Assembly: GCA_021819025.1 (NCBI GenBank)
Contig: JAKASN010000072.1
Coordinates: forward strand, 1-7,733
Direction: 5' to 3'
Source of the DNA: Actinomycetes bacterium
GTDB lineage: Bacteria; Actinomycetota; Acidimicrobiia; Acidimicrobiales; Acidimicrobiaceae
Length of the DNA: 7,733 bases
Positions 1-5,767 of this stretch are shown here, piece after piece (the first letter of the stretch is position 1; each line of letters opens with the position of its first letter). The position numbers were made by a program, and so were the translations under genes. The notes under the pieces are model-generated. The model saw only the letters and a list, made by a program, of their open reading frames with translations, was not told where the DNA came from and did not search any database.

Positions 1-42
1 TGGGATCTCGATGTCATGTTTCAAGTCGCGCATCGCAGCCAT
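1..42 (-). CDS. 5' end of an unidentified leftward gene (partial)
   Basis: An ATG on the minus strand (complement of 40-42) lies just downstream of a strong ribosome binding site: reading leftward, AAAGGAG, then a 6-base spacer, then ATG. Only 14 codons are inside the window, reading MAAMRDLKHDIEIP. The gene follows the flavin-binding protein gene by 23 bases on the same strand, so the two are probably co-transcribed. The end of the visible peptide, HDIEIP, resembles the first strand of SRPBCC/polyketide-cyclase-like proteins, but fourteen residues cannot establish this. The start call is much firmer than any guess at function. Confidence 0.55.
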   Translation of the reverse strand, partial: MAAMRDLKHDIEIP

Positions 43-65
43 TGTCGCTCCTTTTGGAAAAATCC

Positions 66-746
66 CTACTCGAGGGAGCGCACCGGTCCAGTCAACTTCG
101 TGGGAACTGCCACGGAGCTCTTTGCGGAGAGATCGGACGGGGTGTTTCCCATGAACTGAAGTCGTGCCGAGACCGTACCGATGAAGGCATCTCGCGGCGG
201 CACCTCCTCGGTCATCGCTGGCGGCCCCTTCCTCATCTTGGTCGAAGAATGATCCAACGGGAGTCTTAGCAAGGTAGTCGAATCCAGTTCTGTGGCGTTG
301 GAAGGTCGCAACTTCGAAGATCGACCCTCCTCGAAACGCTCGATGAGAGCGTCCATGGCGGTGACCTTTTCAGCCAGCTCGACAACCTCGATGGGAACCC
401 CGTAAACGACCACCGACCGGTAGTTCATGGAGTGATTGAATGCGATCGACGCATAGACGAGTCCATCGAGGATTGCTACTTCGAAGCAGGCGGGCTTACC
501 TCTTGCCTGGGTGAATGCTCGATTCTTTTTTGCGCCATGAAGATATATGTTGTTAGCGATGCGCACGAAGGTAGTAGGGATGATGGTGGGAAAGTCGGCG
601 ACAATAGTCGAGAGGTGGCCGATGAGCGCTTCGTCGAGGATCGCCGCGGTGGCGTCAGAGTCGAAAACAGCTCGTTCAAAGTGCCGCTTTAGCTGCGTCG
701 AAGGCGGGTGCGTCACTCGTTGGTCAACATCGGTGGTATCCCTCAT
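66..746 (-). CDS. Pyridoxamine 5'-phosphate oxidase-like flavin-nucleotide-binding protein
   Basis: The 226-residue product matches the split-barrel FMN-binding family related to pyridoxamine 5'-phosphate oxidase (the COG3467 type found next to many actinobacterial genes). Recognisable parts in order are the ILDEALIGHLSTI strand near residues 36-48, the IIPTTFVR strand near 55-62, YLHGA at 68-72, and the characteristic FNHSMNYRSVVVYG segment at 103-116, followed by a helical region and LPLDHSSTKMRKGPP at 162-176. Members are cytosolic and bind FMN or a related flavin; their substrates are mostly unknown and many are probably reductases or flavin-binding proteins, not vitamin B6 enzymes. The chosen ATG has GGGAG 9 bases upstream, with a second GGAG very close to the start. 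The length is normal for the family. The partial gene downstream is on the same strand 23 bases away. Confidence 0.85.
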   Translation of the reverse strand: MRDTTDVDQRVTHPPSTQLKRHFERAVFDSDATAAILDEALIGHLSTIVADFPTIIPTTFVRIANNIYLHGAKKNRAFTQARGKPACFEVAILDGLVYASIAFNHSMNYRSVVVYGVPIEVVELAEKVTAMDALIERFEEGRSSKLRPSNATELDSTTLLRLPLDHSSTKMRKGPPAMTEEVPPRDAFIGTVSARLQFMGNTPSDLSAKSSVAVPTKLTGPVRSLE

Positions 747-1040
747 CTCTCCATACTCCCATGACTTTTATGATTTGCGGGCGCCCTTGGCGATAAGCGC
801 GCCCCATAGCTTTGAAGTTCAAGCTAGCGCTATAGATGACGATGGCCTCCATCGGTCGAAACAGGGAGCAGGGACGCTCAGTGGCGATAGTGGGCACTTC
901 AGTGGTCTCGGTTTTTCCAAGTGCACCAATGAGGAGACTTCGGCGATGACTCAGTGCTACTGGCGGAGTTACCAATTGCGGCGAACGACACTTTTAGAGT
1001 CGATATCTTCCTTAGCACGAGAGATTTGTGAGGATTAACA
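747..1040. promoter_or_regulatory. Divergent intergenic region with a cluster of short palindromes
   Basis: These 294 bases separate the leftward flavin-binding gene from the rightward sua5. I see no convincing gene in either direction. Three perfect dyads fall within 43 bases: TTGAA-G-TTCAA at 812-822, TAGCGCTA at 825-832, and CGATGG-CCT-CCATCG at 840-854. A TTGAAC on the minus strand (complement of 816-821) could be a -35 for the leftward gene, but the hexamers at the right distance are poor, so I call no promoter. The dyads could be operator sites; this is an inference from symmetry and position only. Confidence 0.3.
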
Positions 1041-1757
1041 TTGCGTTATACCTGGTTGCACATCGAGGATGAGAAACCCAGGGTAATCTCGGAATTTGAC
1101 GCCGAGGTCGCTCCAACCTTCACCTTTTCCGACATCGCGGCCAGATACACCGCAGGTGGCATGGTGGCGATCCCCACCGACACGGTATATGGTCTAAGCG
1201 CGGCGGTAGGCACTGAGGGTGTCGTGGCGATCTTCTCGGCTAAAGGTCGACCAGCTGAGGTTGCCCTTCCGGTTCTTGTCTCGGGCCTAGATATGGCCCT
1301 TGGGCTGATGCGAAAAGAAAACGAATCGGAGTTGGCGCGACTCAGGTGTCTTTCGGACGCCTTCTGGCCAGGAGCCTTGACGATTGTTCTCTCCCGCGCC
1401 ACGCATCTAGATTTTGATATCGGAGGCCTCGGTAGCGAAACGATTGGATTGCGCTTTCCGCGGAGTCCGCTGCTGGCGAGTATAATTTCCGCGGTTGGTC
1501 CGATCGTCGCGACCTCGGCAAATCGGCATCGACACCCCCCCATTGAATCGGTAGGAGAGTTTTTTCACCGCAGGAATTTGCCCCTCCTCGGCTTGATGCG
1601 AGGAATGCTCCAGGATAAGCGGGTCGGCTCCAGGATATCTTCCACGGTCGTGGATATAACTGGCGCGGAGCCAAAGATTTTGCGGCGTGGGCAGATCACC
1701 GAAGCCGATGTTCTCTCTGCGCTCGCCCAAAGGGGACTCGCCTCCCGCTTGAGTTAG
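1041..1757 (+). CDS. Threonylcarbamoyl-AMP synthase (Sua5/YrdC/TsaC family)
   Basis: The product makes threonylcarbamoyl-adenylate from threonine, bicarbonate and ATP, the first step of the N6-threonylcarbamoyladenosine (t6A) modification at position 37 of ANN-decoding tRNAs. The 238-residue protein is one YrdC domain without the extra Sua5 C-terminal domain. Visible motifs are IPTDTVYGL at 44-52, the substrate-binding KGRP at 68-71, FWPGALT at 108-114, IGLRFP at 135-140, TSAN at 158-161, and the closing STVVD at 201-205 with ILRRG at 213-217. After TSAN the usual SG.P is replaced by RHRHPP, coded over a run of seven C (1535-1541). The start is TTG: an in-frame TGA at 1029-1031 excludes anything further upstream, and GAGG lies 7 to 8 bases before it. 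In many Actinobacteria this gene sits between prmC and wecA, which agrees with the downstream context. Confidence 0.9.
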   Translation: MRYTWLHIEDEKPRVISEFDAEVAPTFTFSDIAARYTAGGMVAIPTDTVYGLSAAVGTEGVVAIFSAKGRPAEVALPVLVSGLDMALGLMRKENESELARLRCLSDAFWPGALTIVLSRATHLDFDIGGLGSETIGLRFPRSPLLASIISAVGPIVATSANRHRHPPIESVGEFFHRRNLPLLGLMRGMLQDKRVGSRISSTVVDITGAEPKILRRGQITEADVLSALAQRGLASRLS

Positions 1758-1761
1758 CGGG
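1744..1761 (+). terminator. Possible weak hairpin terminator over the sua5 stop codon
   Basis: CCCGCT and AGCGGG form a perfect 6-base-pair stem with a 6-base loop, and the sua5 stop codon TAG lies at the loop edge and start of the right arm. The bases after it are only modestly T-rich with no continuous T run, so intrinsic termination is uncertain. Confidence 0.25.
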
Positions 1762-1850
1762 TAAGTAATTCAGTTTCATCAGCCGCGGCCAGGAGCGAGC
1801 GACGAAGAAGTTAAAGGTCGTGCCGTGAAGAGATCTCCCTCATCGAGTGA

Positions 1851-1867
1851 GTTGAGGGCTTCTCAAC
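1851..1867. repeat. Inverted repeat GTTGAG-N5-CTCAAC upstream of the P1 hydrolase promoter
   Basis: Two perfect 6-base arms flank GGCTT. The right arm ends 14 bases before the proposed -35 hexamer of the next gene. No T run follows, so it is more likely an operator or incidental than a terminator. There is no direct evidence of function. Confidence 0.25.
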
Positions 1868-1881
1868 GAGAGTCTCACGTA

Positions 1882-1911
1882 TTGATCGGTGCTCGGAAGA
1901 TGCTGTAGCCT
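1882..1911 (+). promoter_or_regulatory. Probable promoter giving a leaderless mRNA for the P1 hydrolase
   Basis: A -35-like TTGATC (1882-1887) and a -10-like TAGCCT (1906-1911, the TAnnnT pattern) are separated by 18 bases. Six bases separate the -10 from the ATG at 1918, which is the spacing seen at leaderless actinobacterial promoters, where transcription begins at or next to the A of the start codon. No ribosome binding site is visible before the ATG, which fits this reading. Confidence 0.45.
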
Positions 1912-1917
1912 GGCTAA

Positions 1918-2937
1918 ATGACGGAATTGGTGCATCTCGGGGCCACGAACTCCTTGACAGATGTTGAAGGAATTTCTGTAGGACACTTCGAGCGTCTCGA
2001 TGCGCCGTGGCGCACCGGAGCCACGGTAGTGGTCTTTGATCGACCAAGCGTTGCTGCGGTGGAGGTACGTGGCGGAGGTCCTGGTACGCGTGAGACCGAC
2101 GTTTTGGCTCATGGTGGTGCCAACAGTGGAATCGACGCATTAGCCTTCGCGGGGTCAAGTGCATATGGGCTGGACGTCGCCGGTGGAGTGATGCGCGCCA
2201 TGCAACGTGATGGGCGAGGTCTTCGCGTGGGTCCGCGTGACGATGATATCGTTCCGATTGTGCCCGGGGCCATCATCTTTGACCTTGGTAGAGGGGGAAG
2301 CTCTCGCGCTACCGCGGACTCTTCCTTCGGTGAAGCTGCCTACGCCGCGACGTCGCTTGGCGCGGTGCCCCAAGGAAGCGTGGGGGCCGGCGTGGGGGCG
2401 CAATGTGGTGGCGTGGCTGGTGGGGTTGGCAGTGCCTCAGCGATCTCGAGCTCTGGCGCAATGGTTGCTGCCCTTGTGGTAGTGAACTCTTTCGGCTCGG
2501 CATTTAACCCCAAGAGCGGCCTGCCGTGGGGGGTGGAATTTGAACTCGACGGAGAGTTTGAAGACTATCTCTTGCGGCGCGACGCGAAGTTCTCCGCGCC
2601 CTCGCGACGCCCGATATCCACGCTCAATACCGTGGTAGGAGTAGTGGCCTCCAATCTCGCCCTAACGTCAAATGAATGCAAAAGGATGGCGGTCGTTGCC
2701 CACGATGGCTTGGCGCGATCGGTGCGACCCGCGCACACCTTCTTTGACGGCGATACCTTTTTCGCGGCGTCCACCGGGAGGAAAGATCTCCTCGCCGCTG
2801 AGGGACTCGAGAGGCTTCTTGCCCTGAGCGAAGTCTTTGAGTTGGCTTCGGAGGCCGTTGCCCGCGCGATCGTGCATGGAATAGGTCAAGCTAGGGCTTT
2901 CGACGGTGTGCCGGCGTGGTGCCTTCCGAAAACCTGA
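1918..2937 (+). CDS. P1-family (S58, DmpA/NylC-like) self-processing N-terminal-nucleophile hydrolase
   Basis: The 339-residue product matches the P1 family, which includes L-aminopeptidase/D-esterase DmpA and the 6-aminohexanoate-oligomer hydrolase NylC. These fold as one chain, cut themselves, and use the new N-terminal Ser or Thr as nucleophile. Landmarks are LTDVEGISVGH at 13-23, VRGGGPGTRETD at 50-61, AGSSAYGLD at 78-86, VPIVPGAIIFDLGRGG at 112-127, GSVGAGVGA at 153-161, and AHDGLARSVRPAHTFFDGDT at 261-280. The likely cleavage bond is Asn237-Thr238 in LNTVVGVVASN, as in NylC-type members, giving chains of about 237 and 102 residues. There is no signal peptide, so it should act in the cytosol; the natural substrate is unknown. 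An in-frame TAA directly precedes the ATG, so no longer start is possible, and no ribosome binding site is seen. Neighbouring genes do not indicate its role. Confidence 0.88.
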   Translation: MTELVHLGATNSLTDVEGISVGHFERLDAPWRTGATVVVFDRPSVAAVEVRGGGPGTRETDVLAHGGANSGIDALAFAGSSAYGLDVAGGVMRAMQRDGRGLRVGPRDDDIVPIVPGAIIFDLGRGGSSRATADSSFGEAAYAATSLGAVPQGSVGAGVGAQCGGVAGGVGSASAISSSGAMVAALVVVNSFGSAFNPKSGLPWGVEFELDGEFEDYLLRRDAKFSAPSRRPISTLNTVVGVVASNLALTSNECKRMAVVAHDGLARSVRPAHTFFDGDTFFAASTGRKDLLAAEGLERLLALSEVFELASEAVARAIVHGIGQARAFDGVPAWCLPKT

Positions 2938-3157
2938 GGTGTACTATCGGACTTCGTCTAGCCTTCGCCGCTTGGTTCGTGCACAATTTTGGATCGAGCG
3001 ATGAACTTCATATTCCCGCACGTGAGACGCGGAGATTTCGCTCGACGCGCGACAATTCGAAGAAGGCATGTGGTGTTGGGAGCCGGTAAAAGGCCCGTGG
3101 GCCGATACCGAGACTAAAGTGAATGGGACGGTTCTCGAGCGATAGGCGGTTCAGTTC
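2938..3157 (+). promoter_or_regulatory. glyA leader with repeated TCGAGCGA elements
   Basis: This 220-base region lacks an evident gene. TCGAGCGAT occurs at 2994-3002 and again at 3135-3143, and its exact 8-base reverse complement TCGCTCGA lies between them at 3038-3045. In RNA the middle element can pair with either flanking copy but not both. The upstream pairing encloses a small CCGC/GCGG hairpin (3016-3019 with 3029-3032). The downstream pairing ends one base before the likely glyA ribosome binding site AGGCGG (3144-3149). A separate hairpin lies at 3084-3110. The layout resembles a switching leader but could equally be a set of protein binding sites. No confident -35/-10 pair was found. 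It does not visibly match the ZTP, tetrahydrofolate or glycine riboswitch cores. Confidence 0.35.
3084..3110 (+). repeat. Stem-loop with internal loop in the glyA leader
   Basis: CGGTA (3084-3088) pairs with TACCG (3106-3110) and GGCC (3092-3095) with GGCC (3100-3103). They are separated by an AAA/GA asymmetric internal loop and closed by a CGTG tetraloop. No T run follows, so it is not an intrinsic terminator. Confidence 0.4.
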
Positions 3158-4465
3158 ATGAGCTACAGCGTTGAAGACTTTTATCCAACTGTGGCGGAAG
3201 TGGATCCCGAACTGGCAGGGATCCTCTCGCTTGAGCTGGAGCGTCAATCCTCCACATTGCAACTCATCGCCTCGGAGAACTTCACCTCCAAGGCGGTTCT
3301 AGAAGCCACCGGTTCAATTCTCACCAACAAGTATGCCGAGGGATATCCGTCAAAACGCTATTACGGGGGCAACATTTATGTAGATCGCGTGGAGGATCTA
3401 GCGCGCGACCGTCTCAAGGCACTATTCAACGCCGAGCACGTCAATGTTCAGCCCCACGCTGGGGCTAATGCTAATGCAGCCGCCTACTTGGCTCTTTTGA
3501 AGCCGGGTGATACCGTGATGGCAATGCGCCTTGACCAAGGTGGCCACTTGACCCACGGCTCTCCCGTCAACTTTTCCGGGCAGTACTACCGCTTCGTCTC
3601 CTACGGGGTGACCCCGGCCGACGGCGACAAAGGTGAGCGCATCGACCTCAATCAGATGGAGGAGCTTGCGAAAGCTGAGAGGCCCAAACTTATTGTGGTG
3701 GGCGCCACCGCATATCCGAGAGTTATCGAGATTGCTGCGATACGTTCGATAGCTGATCAGATCGGCGCCGCACTGATGTTCGACGCCGCCCATGTGGCGG
3801 GTTTAATCGCAGCCGGCGTGTACCCGAATCCCTTGGGCTCCTCGGAGTCGGGGAGAAACCTCGGTGCGGACGTTATGACCTTCACCACGCACAAGACCTT
3901 GCGCGGGCCCCGCGGGGGGGCGATCACCTCGACATCGCACTACGCCCAGGCTATCGACAAAGCAGTCTTTCCCGGACTTCAAGGCGGACCCCTTGAGCAT
4001 GTCATTGCTGCCAAGGCGGTGGCCTTTTTGGAGGCTTCCCAGCCATCATTTGCCGAGTATCAGTCTCAGGTGGTCGCTAATGCCAAGTTGCTTGCCAAGT
4101 CACTTGAGATCGAGGGCTTCCGCATCGTTTCGGGGGGAACCGATACCCATTTGGTCCTGGTAGACCTTACGCGGTTTGATCCGGAACTCTCGGGTAAAGA
4201 AGCGCAAGAAGTACTTGATCGTGCCGGGATAACTTGCAACCGCAACCAGATTCCCCACGACGGTCGCTCGCCTTTTGTGACTAGCGGTCTCCGTTTTGGT
4301 ACCCCAGCTATGACTACGGCAGGAATGGGAGAACCCGAGATGTCTCAAGTCGCCAAACTAATCGGCAAGGCATTGCGAAATCGCACCAACGATGAGAAGC
4401 TGGAGTCGATTCGCCAGGAAGTTGCCACCCTATGCTCTAAGTTTCCACCGCCACCCTTCGCCTAA
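3158..4465 (+). CDS. glyA: Serine hydroxymethyltransferase
   Basis: The cytosolic PLP enzyme interconverts serine plus tetrahydrofolate with glycine plus 5,10-methylene-tetrahydrofolate, the main source of one-carbon units. The 435-residue length is typical. Clear family signatures are LIASENFTS at 36-44, NKYAEGYPSKRYYGG at 57-71, the GGHLTHG loop at 128-134, FDAAHVAG at 208-215 with Asp209 for the PLP ring nitrogen, and TTHKTLRGPRGG at 243-254 with Lys246 as the Schiff-base lysine. SGLRFGTPA at 376-384 contains Arg379, the expected substrate-carboxylate arginine. Two differences are visible: roughly eight extra residues (about 226-237, GSSESGRN region) before the lysine segment, and TTAGM at 386-390 where most homologues have TTRGF or TTRGM. 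The ATG is the first start after an in-frame TAG at 3143-3145; AGGCGG 8 bases upstream is the likely ribosome binding site. Confidence 0.97.
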   Translation: MSYSVEDFYPTVAEVDPELAGILSLELERQSSTLQLIASENFTSKAVLEATGSILTNKYAEGYPSKRYYGGNIYVDRVEDLARDRLKALFNAEHVNVQPHAGANANAAAYLALLKPGDTVMAMRLDQGGHLTHGSPVNFSGQYYRFVSYGVTPADGDKGERIDLNQMEELAKAERPKLIVVGATAYPRVIEIAAIRSIADQIGAALMFDAAHVAGLIAAGVYPNPLGSSESGRNLGADVMTFTTHKTLRGPRGGAITSTSHYAQAIDKAVFPGLQGGPLEHVIAAKAVAFLEASQPSFAEYQSQVVANAKLLAKSLEIEGFRIVSGGTDTHLVLVDLTRFDPELSGKEAQEVLDRAGITCNRNQIPHDGRSPFVTSGLRFGTPAMTTAGMGEPEMSQVAKLIGKALRNRTNDEKLESIRQEVATLCSKFPPPPFA

Positions 4466-4492
4466 ATTCAAAGCTGACACAAAGATGAACCG

Positions 4493-5668
4493 ATGAGCGG
4501 CTATTTAGCGATTTTTGCCATTGCGGCGATAGCGACCTACCTGCTCATTTTCCCAGTTTTGAAGATCGCCGCTCGAATTGGGGCGGTTGTTCAACCTGAT
4601 GCGCGCCGCGTGCATGATCGCCCGACCGCGACGATTGGTGGCGTCGCAATGGTGGGAGGGTTTCTCCTTGCCATGTTGGTGGCCTATTTCATGCCGCAGT
4701 TTCACTCGGTCTTTCACACTTCGAGTGAGTCGATTGGAATCATCCTTGCCGCGCTGGTAATGGCTGGCGTCGGCTTGATCGATGACTTGAAGGATGTATC
4801 TGCACCCGCTAAAGTGGCAGGTCAGGTCCTCTCGGCAAGCCTTTTGACGTTTTTTGGCGCCACGATGTTTTATTTTCGCGTTCCATTTGCCGGAGTCGTG
4901 GTTCTGGCACCGTCGATCGTTCCCCTTCTGACTGCGCTTTGGGTGGTTGCAATGGCCAACGCCATCAATCTCATCGATGGCCTAGATGGGTTGGCATCTG
5001 GAATCGTCGGGATAGCTTCACTGGCCTTTTTCATTTACGCCGACAAACTTGTGGGACTGGGGGCTCTGTCATCAAATTCGATTGGCCCGTTGGTGGCCAT
5101 CGTTGCTGCGGCGGTATGCGTGGGATTTCTTCCGCATAACTTCCATCCCGCTAGAATTTTCATGGGGGATACCGGAGCACTATTTCTCGGACTGCTTTTG
5201 GCAGCGTCAACCTCGGTGGTAGGAGGGCGAACCAGTGACGTCTCCGGCGAGACCTTTTTCTTTTTTGCCCCCCTGTTTATTCCCTTTGTGATTCTCGGTG
5301 TACCAATGACAGACATGGTTTTTGCGATAATACGCCGAACTGCAAAGCGCACCAGTGTTTCCACTCCAGATAAGGCGCACTTGCACCACCGCCTTTTGGA
5401 GATGGGGCATGGGCATCGCCGCAGCGTTCTGATCCTGTGGGCTTGGACAGTAGTGCTTTCGGGATTTGTGCTGGTGCCGCTCTTTACCAACCAGGGCAAT
5501 GCCTTTATTCCGATCGGGCTGGGCGCTCTGGCGGTCTTTCTCATCACACTCTTTCATCCTGCGATAAGAAGCCGAACCCTGGCACGGCCAGTACCGAAAC
5601 TTAAGAGCAAATTTGCCTGGCTAAAGGCAATTCCGGTGCGGGGCCAGCACTTTCGGGGCCATCAATGA
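4493..5668 (+). CDS. WecA-type polyprenyl-phosphate N-acetylglucosamine-1-phosphate transferase
   Basis: This integral membrane enzyme of the MraY/WecA family (glycosyltransferase family 4) transfers a sugar-1-phosphate, most likely GlcNAc-1-phosphate, from a UDP sugar to a polyprenyl phosphate, starting a lipid-linked envelope polymer. The 391-residue sequence has about ten to eleven hydrophobic segments. Conserved cytosolic motifs are RVHDRPTATIGG at 39-50, GLIDDLKD at 94-101 (Asp97, Asp98), NAINLIDGLDGLASG at 156-170, RIFMGDTGALFLG at 221-233 (Asp226), and DKAHLHHRLL at 293-302, whose HLHH pattern favours WecA-like over MraY enzymes. The last 35 residues are basic and probably cytosolic. 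It starts 27 bases after glyA, has only a weak purine-rich stretch before the ATG, and an in-frame TGA at 4475-4477 limits earlier starts. A wecA homologue just before atpI/atpB is a familiar actinobacterial arrangement. The polymer made cannot be told from here. Confidence 0.92.
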   Translation: MSGYLAIFAIAAIATYLLIFPVLKIAARIGAVVQPDARRVHDRPTATIGGVAMVGGFLLAMLVAYFMPQFHSVFHTSSESIGIILAALVMAGVGLIDDLKDVSAPAKVAGQVLSASLLTFFGATMFYFRVPFAGVVVLAPSIVPLLTALWVVAMANAINLIDGLDGLASGIVGIASLAFFIYADKLVGLGALSSNSIGPLVAIVAAAVCVGFLPHNFHPARIFMGDTGALFLGLLLAASTSVVGGRTSDVSGETFFFFAPLFIPFVILGVPMTDMVFAIIRRTAKRTSVSTPDKAHLHHRLLEMGHGHRRSVLILWAWTVVLSGFVLVPLFTNQGNAFIPIGLGALAVFLITLFHPAIRSRTLARPVPKLKSKFAWLKAIPVRGQHFRGHQ

Positions 5669-5683
5669 GGTCCATGAACAATT

Positions 5684-5711
5684 TTGCATCGCCATTACCG
5701 TTTGATATTAT
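5684..5711 (+). promoter_or_regulatory. Candidate promoter for the ATP synthase genes in the wecA-atpZ gap
   Basis: TATTAT at 5706-5711 matches the -10 consensus at five of six positions. TTGCAT at 5684-5689 is a partial -35 with a 16-base spacer. Initiation would fall near 5718, giving a leader of about 50 bases before the ribosome binding site GGAG (5757-5760) of the next gene. This would let the ATP synthase genes be expressed independently of glyA and wecA. Confidence 0.4.
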
Positions 5712-5767
5712 GCCTGGTGCTCCTGGCAACCTCCGGTCGCCGAGGGCAAGAAATCCGGAGACTTCAT

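Noticed and set aside
724..975. Leftward 83-codon frame over the divergent intergenic region
   Set aside because: It overlaps the start of the flavin-binding gene, has no visible family features, and would erase the only promoter space.
547..1038. Rightward open frame of 163 codons opposite the flavin-binding gene
   Set aside because: Its first part lies antisense to a well-recognised gene, it begins with TTG, and the product shows no recognisable motif.
1046..1730. Leftward open frames opposite sua5
   Set aside because: They are antisense to a gene with clear family motifs and their products are not recognisable.
2938..3157. ZTP (pfl), tetrahydrofolate or glycine riboswitch before glyA
   Set aside because: GTGGGC-like and CGTG words occur, but the conserved cores of these classes are not recognisable by eye; a covariance-model search is the decisive test.
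5035..5557. Leftward open frames opposite the WecA-like gene
   Set aside because: They mirror the codon pattern of the membrane protein gene and have no start signals or family features.
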